This document shows, one piece after another, positions 46,815 to 55,508 of a DNA stretch of 64,000 nt. The DNA comes from Thalassobium sp. Lineage in GTDB: Bacteria > Pseudomonadota > Gammaproteobacteria > Pseudomonadales > Oceanobacteraceae. Numbering within the stretch: position 1 is the first letter of the stretch; every line of letters begins with the position of its first letter. Both the position numbers and the translations under genes were made by a program. Location: assembly GCA_002733205.1 (NCBI GenBank), contig NVUW01000007.1, forward strand, positions 62,001-126,000, given 5' to 3'. The notes under the pieces are model-generated. The model did no database searches. It worked only from the letters and a program-made list of their open reading frames with translations, and was not told the DNA's origin.

Positions 46815-47723
46815 TCAGATATAGTCAACCATAATCCGGCTCCACATATTCTCCGCTAACACTGCAATCTTCTCGTCGTCCGCGGGAAAGGCTGGTCCCT
46901 CTCTGAAAATGCCGCCAAACTTTCTCTCCAGCTCCGTTTTGTTGTGCAGGATGGCGCTTTTCAGAAAGAGATGTATCTGCGATTTAAGCTGGTCTTTTGC
47001 CGGAATTTCATACCAGCCGATATTCTCCGTTTCGTAAAAGCGAACAATGCTGTGCGCACGATAGGCTTTGCCTTTGGTTTTAAAATCGAAGGTTAAACGA
47101 AACTGTATTTCAACATTTTTGCCATCGTCATCGGGCAGGTCATAGATCACAAAGGCCATATCGCCTTTTATACCAGGCGGTGTGTGCGCAGGCAGGGGTT
47201 CTGTGGTGATGCTGCAATCAAAAGGTTGCACATAGGTTTTATTGCCCAGAGAAAGAGCAATATTGTTGGTCTCACGACAGTCGTAATCGTTGACACATAC
47301 TTTATTGCCAGCGCGCTGGACAAAGCGGTCACAGGCACTCGGGGCATCATCAGGGCAGGTGCTGCTGTCGCAGGCTCTGTTCAGTACCTGCCATTGTTTG
47401 CCAAGGTAAATTGCCTGATGTTGATGCAGATTGCTGTTGCGCAGGGAAAAACTCTTGCTGGCGAGTGCTTCTGCCTCGGTGGGAAAAGCATCGGATATAA
47501 AATGTTCCTGATTAAAACAGTAACTGGCAATAAAAGCCTGCTCACGCTCATCGAAGGTAATCACCGCATGCTGGGTATCAATGGCGTCAAAAACAAAGAA
47601 ATGCTGCCGCCAGCCAGCGCTGTTGCTGAATGTTGATGGGTTATTGTTGCGGCTCAACAGCGTGTTGCTCCAGCGTTGCAGGGTATCTTCCAGTGATGTC
47701 CTGATATCGGGTGTAACGTCCAT
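46815..47723 (-). CDS. Hypothetical cytoplasmic protein
   Basis: A protein of about 302 residues from ATG 47723, chosen because CAGGA lies just before it. No signal peptide or membrane helix. It has a cysteine-rich middle (RACDSSTCPDDAPSACDRF, then KVCVNDYDCRE), perhaps a metal or disulfide site, and an acidic C-terminal half. I recognise no family. It is convergent with the glycine-repeat gene and transcribed alone. Confidence 0.65.
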   Translation of the reverse strand: MDVTPDIRTSLEDTLQRWSNTLLSRNNNPSTFSNSAGWRQHFFVFDAIDTQHAVITFDEREQAFIASYCFNQEHFISDAFPTEAEALASKSFSLRNSNLHQHQAIYLGKQWQVLNRACDSSTCPDDAPSACDRFVQRAGNKVCVNDYDCRETNNIALSLGNKTYVQPFDCSITTEPLPAHTPPGIKGDMAFVIYDLPDDDGKNVEIQFRLTFDFKTKGKAYRAHSIVRFYETENIGWYEIPAKDQLKSQIHLFLKSAILHNKTELERKFGGIFREGPAFPADDEKIAVLAENMWSRIMVDYI

Positions 47724-48069
47724 ATTCCTGCTCTGATCGTGACTTGGCCTGCCAGTATAGCGTCTGCCCAAAAGGTTATGAATAGAGCTAACAATAAGAG
47801 TGCGGAGTTGTGCTGTTGGTGGTTGGTTGTGCTGAGGACAGCTCGCTGAAGGTGGCGTGCCGAAAATGACCGTTTTTTAACCATGTGTTAACAGGCCCTT
47901 GGGGTTCGACAGTTACAAACAAGGCAGAGCAGAAGGTTTGTGACGTATTGCCAAACAGCAAGCAAGACTCGGCGCGCAAAAACTGGATAATAGCGACTAT
48001 TATTGTTCGGGGCCCTGTCAGCGGGCTGCCAATGTTCCCGTCCATCATCTGCTTATTCTGGTACTGTGC
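47724..48069. promoter_or_regulatory. Divergent control region upstream of the OsmC-YcaO gene
   Basis: This 346-base gap holds no gene. A palindrome ATAATAG-CGA-CTATTAT lies at 47987-48003, 67 bases before the OsmC-YcaO start, and may be an operator or a start-proximal hairpin. The ribosome site of that gene is weak. Confidence 0.45.
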
Positions 48070-50271
48070 ATGCAAATTAAGGTCAATTTTCTCGATAATC
48101 TTCGTCTGGAAGCAAAGTTTGATGATTTTACGGTGGTGGCCGACCAGCCCATCCGTTACAAAGGCGATGGCTCAGCCCCCGGTCCGTTCGATTATTTTCT
48201 GGCCTCTTCAGCTTTGTGTGCGGCGTATTTTGTCAAGTTGTACTGCCAGACCCGGGATATCCCAACAGAGAATATCCGCCTGTCGCAAAATAACATCGTC
48301 GATCCGGAAAATCGCTACAACCAGATTTTTAAAATTCAGGTAGAGCTGCCGGAAAATATTTCGGAGAAAGACCGCCAGGGTATCCTGCGTTCTATTGACC
48401 GTTGTACCGTTAAAAAAGTGGTGCAGACCGGCCCGGAGTTTGTGATTGAAGTGGTCGATAATCTGGACGAAGACGCTCAGGCATTACTGATGACATTACC
48501 CGCTGACGATGCGGCGACCTATATTCCGGGCAAAGATTTACCACTGGAACAGACCATTGCCAATATGTCCGGTAAGCTGGCCGACCTGGGTATGAAAATC
48601 GAGATCGCTTCCTGGCGGAATATCGTGCCGAACGTCTGGTCGCTGCATATCCGTGATGCCGATTCGCCCATGTGTTTTACCAATGGTAAAGGCTCCAGCA
48701 AAGAAAGTGCGCTGGCCTCGGCATTGGGGGAATTTCTGGAACGCCTGAACTGCAATTTCTTTTATAACGATCAGTTTTTTGGTGAAGAGATCGCTAACGC
48801 CGATTTTGTTCATTACCCGCAGGAGCGCTGGTTTAAACCCGGCCCGAACGATGAACTGCCGCAAGAGATTCTCGATGAATATTGTCTGGATATTTATAAC
48901 CCGGATGGCGAACTGTGTGGCTCACATCTGTACGATACGAATTCGGGCAATGTTGAACGCGGTATCTGCTCGCTGCCCTATGTGCGTCAGTCTGATGGCG
49001 AAACGGTCTATTTCCCCTCGAATCTGATCGAAAATCTGTTCCTCAGTAACGGCATGAGCGCCGGTAATACCCTGGCGGAAGCACAGGTACAGTGTCTGTC
49101 CGAAATTTTTGAACGCGCCGTTAAACGCGAAATTCTGGAAAATGAAATCGCGCTGCCGGATGTTCCGCAGGACGTTCTGGCAAAATATCCGGGTATTGTT
49201 GCCGGTATTCAGGGGTTGGAAGAGCAGGGCTTTCCTGTATTGGTAAAAGATGCCTCACTTGGCGGTCGTTTCCCGGTGATGTGCGTCACCCTGATGAACC
49301 CGCGTACCGGCGGTGTATTTGCTTCTTTCGGCGCCCATCCGAGTTTTGAAGTCGCGCTGGAGCGCAGCCTGACCGAATTATTACAGGGACGCAGCTTTGA
49401 AGGCTTAAACGATTTGCCACAGCCAACTTTCGAAAGCCAGGCCGTGCAGGAACCGAATAATTTTGTTGAACACTTTATTGATTCAACCGGGTTGGTGTCC
49501 TGGCGCTTTTTCAGTGCCAAAGCCGATGTCGATTTTGTTGAATGGGATTTTTCTTCCAATAACGAAAAATCCAATGAAGAAGAAGCGGCTAACCTGTTTG
49601 CTATCCTCGAAGCACTGGAACTGGACAGCTATATGGCGGTGTACGACGATTTAGGCGTGCAGGCCTGCCGTATTCTGGTGCCGGGTTATTCTGAGGTTTA
49701 TCCGCTGGAAGATTTAATCTGGGATAACACCAATAAAGCCCTGTATTTCCGCGAAGATATTCTCAACCTGCATGCGCTTAACGATGAACAACTGGAGGAT
49801 CTGGTCGAGCGCCTGGAAGAAAGTGGTCTGGATAACTACACCGATATCACCACCCTGATCGGCATTGAATTTGATGACAACACTGTCTGGGGTCAGCTGA
49901 CTATTCTGGAACTGAAGCTGCTGGTTTATCTGGCTCTGGATCGTCTGGAAGAAGCGAAAGAGCTGACCGAAACCTTCCTGCAGTTTAATGACAATACAGT
50001 AGAGCGCGGGCTGTTTTATCAGGCGCTGAATGTTCTGCTGGAAGTGGTGCTTGATGACGAACTGGAGCCTGAAGACTACATCGGCAATTTCCGCCGTATG
50101 TACGGTAACGAGCGTATGGATGCTGTGGTCGGCTCCATTGAAGGCAGTGTACGTTTTTATGGTTTAACACCAACCAATATGCAGCTTGAAGGGCTGGATA
50201 AGCACCTGCGTTTGATTGCCAGTTATAAAAAGCTGCATGCAGCGCGGGCGGCAGCGGCGGGGCTTAATTAA
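48070..50271 (+). CDS. ycaO: OsmC domain / YcaO domain fusion protein
   Basis: A 733-residue fusion. Residues 1 to about 140 are OsmC/Ohr-like (NLRLEAKFDDFTVVADQPIRYKGDGSAPGPFDYFLASSALCAAYFVKLY), a peroxide- or thiol-handling fold. The YcaO domain follows (about 170-540) with ATP-site motifs GKGSSKESALASALGEFLERL (about 207) and LAEAQVQCLSEIFERAVKRE (about 334). The C-terminal 180 residues are helical and TPR-like. YcaO proteins activate amide oxygens with ATP; E. coli YcaO is linked to RimO modification of ribosomal protein S12. No azole-peptide precursor, dehydrogenase or partner cyclase gene lies nearby, so a housekeeping role fits best. No PxPxP end is seen. Confidence 0.92.
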   Translation: MQIKVNFLDNLRLEAKFDDFTVVADQPIRYKGDGSAPGPFDYFLASSALCAAYFVKLYCQTRDIPTENIRLSQNNIVDPENRYNQIFKIQVELPENISEKDRQGILRSIDRCTVKKVVQTGPEFVIEVVDNLDEDAQALLMTLPADDAATYIPGKDLPLEQTIANMSGKLADLGMKIEIASWRNIVPNVWSLHIRDADSPMCFTNGKGSSKESALASALGEFLERLNCNFFYNDQFFGEEIANADFVHYPQERWFKPGPNDELPQEILDEYCLDIYNPDGELCGSHLYDTNSGNVERGICSLPYVRQSDGETVYFPSNLIENLFLSNGMSAGNTLAEAQVQCLSEIFERAVKREILENEIALPDVPQDVLAKYPGIVAGIQGLEEQGFPVLVKDASLGGRFPVMCVTLMNPRTGGVFASFGAHPSFEVALERSLTELLQGRSFEGLNDLPQPTFESQAVQEPNNFVEHFIDSTGLVSWRFFSAKADVDFVEWDFSSNNEKSNEEEAANLFAILEALELDSYMAVYDDLGVQACRILVPGYSEVYPLEDLIWDNTNKALYFREDILNLHALNDEQLEDLVERLEESGLDNYTDITTLIGIEFDDNTVWGQLTILELKLLVYLALDRLEEAKELTETFLQFNDNTVERGLFYQALNVLLEVVLDDELEPEDYIGNFRRMYGNERMDAVVGSIEGSVRFYGLTPTNMQLEGLDKHLRLIASYKKLHAARAAAAGLN

Positions 50272-50338
50272 GCACGAGTCATTGCACTTATATTTATTAA
50301 TGCCAGACAAAGCCCTGCAGTGCAGGGCTGCTGTCCCA

Positions 50339-50371
50339 CAGATTGGAGTGACATCGTGTCACTCCAATCTG
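50339..50371. terminator. 15-bp perfect hairpin after the OsmC-YcaO gene
   Basis: CAGATTGGAGTGACA and its exact complement are separated by only TCG. It is 68 bases after the stop. There is no T-run, so it may be a repeat element rather than a terminator. Confidence 0.5.
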
Positions 50372-50528
50372 CACCATTAATCGACGACTGTTTTTCAATC
50401 TTAAACGCCTTTCCGGGGCAAGCCCCTGGCCCCCTGCAAGGAGAGGTATCTCCTTACGATCCTCTCTTTTCGGCGCGTCCGGCTTCATCCAGCCAACTGC
50501 AATGATTATGCGGCACGCAAAACAATTC

Positions 50529-50590
50529 GCCCCGGAACGACGCTTTAAAACAGCAAAAATTTGTATCGTTCCGGGGCAGGGTTTTGCTCT
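50529..50590. repeat. Inverted repeat sharing 30 bp with the 12.2-kb element
   Basis: Arms GCCCCGGAACGA (50529-50540) and TCGTTCCGGGGC (50566-50577) enclose 25 bases. Bases 50561-50590 match 12244-12273 with one mismatch (GGGCAGGG against GGGCTGGG). Two unlinked intergenic copies indicate a dispersed repeat family. Confidence 0.8.
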
Positions 50591-51033
50591 GAAGGCCGCA
50601 GAATCATCTGGTTGACTGGCGCCGCACGATCGCCGGTTACAGTAATCCGCTCAGCCGTATTTCATAGGAAACCGTGTTTGAGACATGATATTTAAAAGAA
50701 TGCGTTTGATTTGAAAAACGGCATTGCGGTGACGGTTTCCTGCGCCTCTGGGGCCGCCGCAGAAACTGCTGATATGCCTGGTCTGTCCGCAGGGATGCGG
50801 ACAAGTGGCTCCGGCCATGGATGGCCGATGAGGCACGCGGCCAGTAAATATCAAGGTTTCAAGGGTGACGGCCCAGAAAGCGCGAAGCTGGGGTCGGCCC
50901 GCCGGCAAGGGGATAAGTTCCCCTGGGAGGCAGCAGGCCTTGAAGTTAAAAAATGCTGTTTTTGTCAGCTGCGGTGCTGATTAAAAACGGTGGGACAGTA
51001 GTGTGCCAAAGCAGGTTTTTTTATGGGTATTTA

Positions 51034-51735
51034 TCAGCCTTCACGGCTGATGTATTTATGCCGGTTAACCCTTAATTCCATCAAGCGGAATAAGCCGATT
51101 AACACAGCGGACATAATCAGGTACATCATGCCGGCGGCGAAGAAAATCTCCAGCGGCGTATAAGTACGGGCAATAATCGTACGCGCCATACCGGTAATAT
51201 CCAGCAGGGTAATGGTCGAGGCCAGCGCGCTGCTTTTCAGCATTAATAAAAATTCGTTGCTGTAGGCTGGCAGCACAATGCCCAGTGCTCTTGGCAGAAT
51301 AATACGGCGGATTTTGGTCAGCTGGTTCATGCCCAGCGCATCGGCGACTTCAATTTCGCCATGGGGAATCGCCTGAATTGCACCACGGATTAATTCAGCA
51401 CTGTAAGCGGAAGTATTCATGGTGAAAGCGATAATGGCGCACCAGTAAGGCTCTTTCAGAATCGGCCAGAGAAACGAGTCTTTCACCGCATCAAACTGTG
51501 AGGCGCCGTAATAAATCAGGAATATCTGTACCAGCAGCGGCGTGCCACGGAAGAAAAAGATATAGCCATAGGCCAGACCTTTAAGCAATGGCTGCGCGGA
51601 AGCACGCATGAGTGCCAGAGGCACGGCCATTAATATGCCAAAAATACCGGATAAACCCACCAGCTCTAATGTCAGCCAGGCACCTTCCAGCAGGCGCGGG
51701 GAATAATCCCAGATTACAGACCAATCCCAGTTCAT
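51034..51735 (-). CDS. Amino-acid ABC transporter permease (HisM/ArtM type)
   Basis: A 233-residue inner-membrane permease of the polar amino-acid family. Features are FRGTPLLVQIFLIYYG near the start, AYSAELIRGAIQAIPHGEIEVADALGM (EAA loop) and LPAYSNEFLLMLKSSALASTI. It overlaps the other permease by four bases, and the two should form a heterodimer, as in HisQM. Confidence 0.93.
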   Translation of the reverse strand: MNWDWSVIWDYSPRLLEGAWLTLELVGLSGIFGILMAVPLALMRASAQPLLKGLAYGYIFFFRGTPLLVQIFLIYYGASQFDAVKDSFLWPILKEPYWCAIIAFTMNTSAYSAELIRGAIQAIPHGEIEVADALGMNQLTKIRRIILPRALGIVLPAYSNEFLLMLKSSALASTITLLDITGMARTIIARTYTPLEIFFAAGMMYLIMSAVLIGLFRLMELRVNRHKYISREG

Positions 51736-52430
51736 GCCCGTCGCCCACGCAGTTCAGGTTTACTCAGACGCTCAAGAATTTCGGTCACCAGCGTCGCCAA
51801 CAGGGTCAGCGCCAGATACAGAATGGCGGCTGCCAGATAAAAATCAAAAGGATGTTTGGTGGCCGCCGAGCCCACACTGGCCTGGCGCATTAATTCATTC
51901 AGACCAATCACCGAGACCAGTGCGGTATCTTTCAGTAACACCTGAAATAAGTTGCCCAGTCCGGGAATCGCCAGACGCCATACCTGCGGAAAAATAATGC
52001 GGAAAAAGGTCTGCCCGCGACTCATACCCATCGACTGTGCCGACTCCCACTGCCCCTTGGGTACTTCCAGCATCGCCATGCGGAATACTTCCGTGGCGTA
52101 AGCACCAAAGGCAATGGCTAAGGCCGCAACACCAGCGGCAAAAGCGCCTACTTCGATGTATTCGTCATAACCAAAAAAACTGGCCGCCCACATCAGCAGC
52201 TGAGCGCCGCCGTAATACAGGGTTAAAACCAGCAATAATTCCGGTACGCCACGCACCAGTGTGGTGTACAGCGTGGCCGGAATACGCAAAAACGGCGAAG
52301 GCGACAATTTAGCCGCCGCCCCCAGCAGGCCGATAACCAGTCCGATGGCTAAGCTGGCAAGGGCCAGCTGAATGGTCATCAGCGCTCCGCTGAGTAACAG
52401 ATGGCCGAAGCCCTGTAAATCCATCAGCAT
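51732..52430 (-). CDS. Amino-acid ABC transporter permease (HisQ/ArtQ type)
   Basis: A 232-residue permease with the family marks LVRGVPELLLVLTLYYGGAQL, AYATEVFRMAMLEVPKGQWESAQSMGM and IPGLGNLFQVLLKDTALVSVIG. It may start at the second Met (52424). The binding protein is encoded 58 bases upstream and the second permease downstream. Confidence 0.93.
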   Translation of the reverse strand: MLMDLQGFGHLLLSGALMTIQLALASLAIGLVIGLLGAAAKLSPSPFLRIPATLYTTLVRGVPELLLVLTLYYGGAQLLMWAASFFGYDEYIEVGAFAAGVAALAIAFGAYATEVFRMAMLEVPKGQWESAQSMGMSRGQTFFRIIFPQVWRLAIPGLGNLFQVLLKDTALVSVIGLNELMRQASVGSAATKHPFDFYLAAAILYLALTLLATLVTEILERLSKPELRGRRA

Positions 52431-52487
52431 GCAGCGCTATCCTGGTGTTTGTTATCGTTCATCGACTGACCTCTGAGCCGTTTCCGC

Positions 52488-53234
52488 TCAGTAAATATCA
52501 AACGGGAAATATTTAGCGTTAATTTCTTTGTAAGTGCCGTTGGCAACGATGGCATCCAGCGCTTTATTCAGACGCTCCTGCAATTTGTCGCCCTTACGCA
52601 CGGCGATACCGATTTGATCGTCGATATCCAGATCAGCGCCCTTGAATTCAAAGTTCGCGCCGTCTTTGCTTTGCAGCCAGTCATAGGCCGGGAATTTATC
52701 CGACAGGATGGCGTCAATACGACCAGCAGCCAGATCGAGGTAAGCGTTGTCCTGAGTGTCGTACAGTTTCACGCTGACCACGTCGCTGTATTTATCTTCC
52801 AATGTCTGACCGGAGATCGTCGCGCGCTGAGCACCAACGCTCAGGCCTTTCAGACCGGCCATACTGGTATCCAGTGTTTTACCTTTGGCAGCCACAAAAG
52901 CCAGGCTGTTGGTGTAGTATTTATTGGTAAAATTCACCACACGCAGACGTTCTTTGGTGATCGACATTGAGGCAATAATGGCATCGTATTTACGTGCCAT
53001 CAGACCCGGAATAATACCGTCCCAATCCTGCGCCACGATGTCACATTCCACGTTCATTTCTGCACACAGGGCTTTGGCGATATCAATATCAAAGCCGACC
53101 AGATTACCGCTGGCATCAATCATATTAAAAGGCGCATAAGCACCTTCGGAGGCAATGCGGATTTTTTCAGCGGATGCGAACGGTGACAGCAAGACACTGG
53201 CAGCCAGACACAGGGTGGCAACGAATTTTTGCAT
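52488..53234 (-). CDS. Amino-acid ABC transporter substrate-binding protein (HisJ/ArgT type)
   Basis: A periplasmic receptor of 248 residues with signal FVATLCLAASVLLSPFASA. The mature protein has IRIASEGAYAPFNMIDASGNLVGFDIDIAKALCAEMNVECDIVAQDWDG, close to lysine/arginine/ornithine or histidine receptors, including the two cysteines of CAEMNVEC. ATG 53234 follows GAGGA; a TTG six codons upstream would overlap that site. Exact amino acid unknown, basic type likely. Confidence 0.92.
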   Translation of the reverse strand: MQKFVATLCLAASVLLSPFASAEKIRIASEGAYAPFNMIDASGNLVGFDIDIAKALCAEMNVECDIVAQDWDGIIPGLMARKYDAIIASMSITKERLRVVNFTNKYYTNSLAFVAAKGKTLDTSMAGLKGLSVGAQRATISGQTLEDKYSDVVSVKLYDTQDNAYLDLAAGRIDAILSDKFPAYDWLQSKDGANFEFKGADLDIDDQIGIAVRKGDKLQERLNKALDAIVANGTYKEINAKYFPFDIY

Positions 53235-53273
53235 GGTATTAATCCTCAGCAATAGATAATAAGCAGACCGGAA

Positions 53274-54050
53274 TCAGGCCTGATGGCTCGCCATAAAATC
53301 GCGCACGCGCTGGGATTCGGGATGGTCGAATACCTTTTCCGGCGAGCCTGTTTCTTCAATCTGTCCCTGATGCAGGAAGACCACGGTGCTGGACACTTCA
53401 CGCGCAAAGCGCATTTCGTGGGTTACGATCAGCATGGTCCGGCCTTCTTCCGCCAGCTCCCGCATAACCGCCAACACCTCATTCACCAGTTCAGGGTCCA
53501 GAGCAGATGTCGGCTCGTCAAACAGCAATACCTGCGGATCCATCGCCAGCGTGCGGGCAATCGCTACGCGCTGTTGTTGCCCACCGGAAAGATGTCCCGG
53601 ATAAGCGTCCTGTTTGTCGGCCAGACCGACTTTGCGCAGCAATTCCTGTGCCCGTGCCACGGCTACATCGCGCGGTATTTTCAAAACGTGTACCGGCGCT
53701 TCAATCAGGTTCTGCAGAATGGTCATGTGTGGCCAGAGATTAAACTGCTGAAACACAAACCCTAAGCGCGAACGCAAACGCTCCAGCTGGCGTTTGTTCT
53801 GTGCTTTCAGTTCGCCGTTTTTATCCGGAATCAGAGCCAGCTGTTCATCACCGATAATGATTTCGCCCTGATTCGGACGTTCCAGCAGATTAATGCAACG
53901 CAACAGCGTGCTTTTGCCGGATCCACTGGAGCCGAGAATGGAGATCACGTCGCCCTTCTGCGCTGTCAGGCTGACGCCTTTCAGTACTTCAAGGTTACCG
54001 TAAGATTTGTGGATGTTGATCAGCTCAAGAGCAGCGTTAGAGTTATTCAT
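53274..54050 (-). CDS. Amino-acid ABC transporter ATP-binding protein (HisP/ArtP type)
   Basis: A 258-residue ATPase with Walker [17 protein letters not shown], signature [16 protein letters not shown] and Walker [15 protein letters not shown], and the polar-amino-acid family end. ATG 54050 begins [17 protein letters not shown], the family norm; longer starts have no support. It is the first gene of the importer operon. Confidence 0.93.
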   Translation of the reverse strand: MNNSNAALELINIHKSYGNLEVLKGVSLTAQKGDVISILGSSGSGKSTLLRCINLLERPNQGEIIIGDEQLALIPDKNGELKAQNKRQLERLRSRLGFVFQQFNLWPHMTILQNLIEAPVHVLKIPRDVAVARAQELLRKVGLADKQDAYPGHLSGGQQQRVAIARTLAMDPQVLLFDEPTSALDPELVNEVLAVMRELAEEGRTMLIVTHEMRFAREVSSTVVFLHQGQIEETGSPEKVFDHPESQRVRDFMASHQA

Positions 54051-54481
54051 ATAAAGGGCTTGGCGCGCACAGACGGACAAGGGCGCGAACATTACACATT
54101 GGCAGGATGATGACAACCGTCACGCAAGGTTAGCGCCAATTTCTGACCGGAAAGTCCACTTTGAGTCATTAATTGGTGCAAAAACGAACAACAAAGGCGG
54201 TGCAGGTTCGCCAATTCACTGAGCTTACATATTGTCTGACGGTCAGACCAATCAAGCGCATTCAGGCCCTCCGGCAGCACACCGCAGCCGATGCTGAGCG
54301 CACCGATTTGCTGCAAAGCGGTCCATTAACGGGCTACTCCGCGCACAATAACGGTGCCTCTGTTCGGGCAGAATCACAAAGCAAAAAAACGCCCCGCAGG
54401 ATAACCCTGCGGGGCGTTTTGTATTCGGCAACGCATGCGTTTATACCCTGCGTTGTGTGTCCGCCCAACGTTGCCTGCGGT
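54051..54481. promoter_or_regulatory. Control region upstream of the amino-acid importer
   Basis: This 431-base gap has no convincing gene. A near-perfect palindrome GTCTGAC-G-GTCAGAC lies at 54234-54248, 184 bases upstream of the importer operon. The esterase terminator lies at 54385-54420. Confidence 0.45.
54385..54420. terminator. Strong terminator after the esterase gene
   Basis: Stem CGCCCCGCAGG / CCTGCGGGGCG with an ATAAC-type loop. An A-run on the left gives seven T at the 3' end on the minus strand, so it ends the esterase transcript; four T follow on the plus strand. Confidence 0.92.
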
Positions 54482-55438
54482 TTACTCCGCCGCCACCTGA
54501 GCCGGAAGCTGTTGCAGGAAATCCTGGTACAGACCTGCCGCTTCGGACGCCACTTCTACCATCGGCATATGACCGACACCGTTAAAGATATGGGTCTTCA
54601 GCTGAGGAACACCAGCCTCCCACACGGAGACCGAACTGACGTGCAGCAGGCGGTCTTTATCTCCCCACCAGAGCATGGCGGGTGCTTTCAGGTCGGCCAG
54701 TTTTTCTTCTAGATAATCGCTGGAATGAAAATCGGTAAAGATTTTTTCCAGTTCGGCGCGGCGCTCGATGTATTTATCCGACATCGCTTCCAGCACCATG
54801 CCCGGCAGGAACGGCGGCTGAGCCATGGTCATGGCATAAAAGCTGTCGAATTCAGCGCGGTTATGAATCAGGAACGGGTTGTGGCCAGCGCTCAGCATTT
54901 TCATCATATCGCTTGGCTGCGGCGACATCACGCCTGCCGGATCAACCATGGTGGCTGACAACGTACGCTCAGGGTAAGCAATGGCGAACGTTGCGGTTAA
55001 AAAACCGCCCATCGAGTTACCGATAACATGCGCCTGAGCGATATCCAGTTTATCCAGCAACGCCGCCAGACGTTTGGCCTGCGCCGGCATGCTGTAATCC
55101 CAGCTGGCATCAAAACCGGTATCACCGTGACCGGCCATATCCGGAATAATTACCTGATAATCATCCACAAAGTGTTTGGCAAAACGCGGCCATACGTCTT
55201 TATCGGCGCTGTAACCGTGCAGCATGACAATGGCGGGCTTGCCCGGATTATTATTGCTGTACAACGCCAGTTCCATATCGCCGATATCCACCGCGCTTTG
55301 CTCAAAACCATAAGCAGAGGCTTCAAGATCCGTCACATTGGCATACAACCAGTGTCCGACACGACCATAAGCACCGTTAACCATACCCACCACCAGGGCC
55401 AGCACCAACGGCAGAATTAACAGACTGATTTTTTTCAT
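54482..55438 (-). CDS. Alpha/beta-hydrolase, lipase/esterase type
   Basis: A 318-residue hydrolase with an N-terminal membrane or signal helix (SLLILPLVLALVVGMVNGAYG). The oxyanion motif is HGYSADKD, the nucleophile S142 in GNSMGG, a likely acid in WWGDKDRLL (D260 or D262) and H290 in GVGHMPMVE. It resembles the secreted or membrane lipase family of Psychrobacter and Moraxella. It is encoded just after the flavin monooxygenase (70-base gap). Together they could oxidise a ketone to an ester and then hydrolyse it; the second step is inference. Confidence 0.87.
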   Translation of the reverse strand: MKKISLLILPLVLALVVGMVNGAYGRVGHWLYANVTDLEASAYGFEQSAVDIGDMELALYSNNNPGKPAIVMLHGYSADKDVWPRFAKHFVDDYQVIIPDMAGHGDTGFDASWDYSMPAQAKRLAALLDKLDIAQAHVIGNSMGGFLTATFAIAYPERTLSATMVDPAGVMSPQPSDMMKMLSAGHNPFLIHNRAEFDSFYAMTMAQPPFLPGMVLEAMSDKYIERRAELEKIFTDFHSSDYLEEKLADLKAPAMLWWGDKDRLLHVSSVSVWEAGVPQLKTHIFNGVGHMPMVEVASEAAGLYQDFLQQLPAQVAAE

Positions 55439-55508
55439 AACCTTACCTTGTTCATTTTATTGTTATCGCGTTTTTATACCTGCTGCGTTGAGCACTTAAC
55501 AGGTTCGA

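Larger units (their letters stand above)
50272..51033. other. Gene-free, palindrome-rich intergenic region (762 bp)
   Basis: No reading frame here is convincing. The region carries several hairpins: arms AGCCCTGCA / TGCAGGGCT (50311-50329), a 15-bp hairpin (50339-50371), AAGGAGA / TCTCCTT (50438-50455), a 12-bp inverted repeat (50529-50577) and TGTCCGCA / TGCGGACA (50784-50803). The later part contains GGCCATGGATGGCC, of a sort common in intergenic repeats of marine gammaproteobacteria. It is probably several repeated elements, not genes. Confidence 0.6.

Noticed and set aside
48070-50271. Azole-peptide (TOMM) biosynthetic cluster around YcaO
   Set aside because: No precursor peptide, E1-like partner or dehydrogenase is adjacent, and the YcaO C-terminus lacks the PxPxP end.
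50711-50980. 89-codon plus-strand frame in the palindrome-rich gap
   Set aside because: Overlaps hairpins and repeat-like DNA, no ribosome site, no family features.
54173-54712. Plus-strand reading frame of 179 codons upstream of the importer operon
   Set aside because: It runs through the esterase terminator and into the esterase gene antisense; composition is not protein-like.
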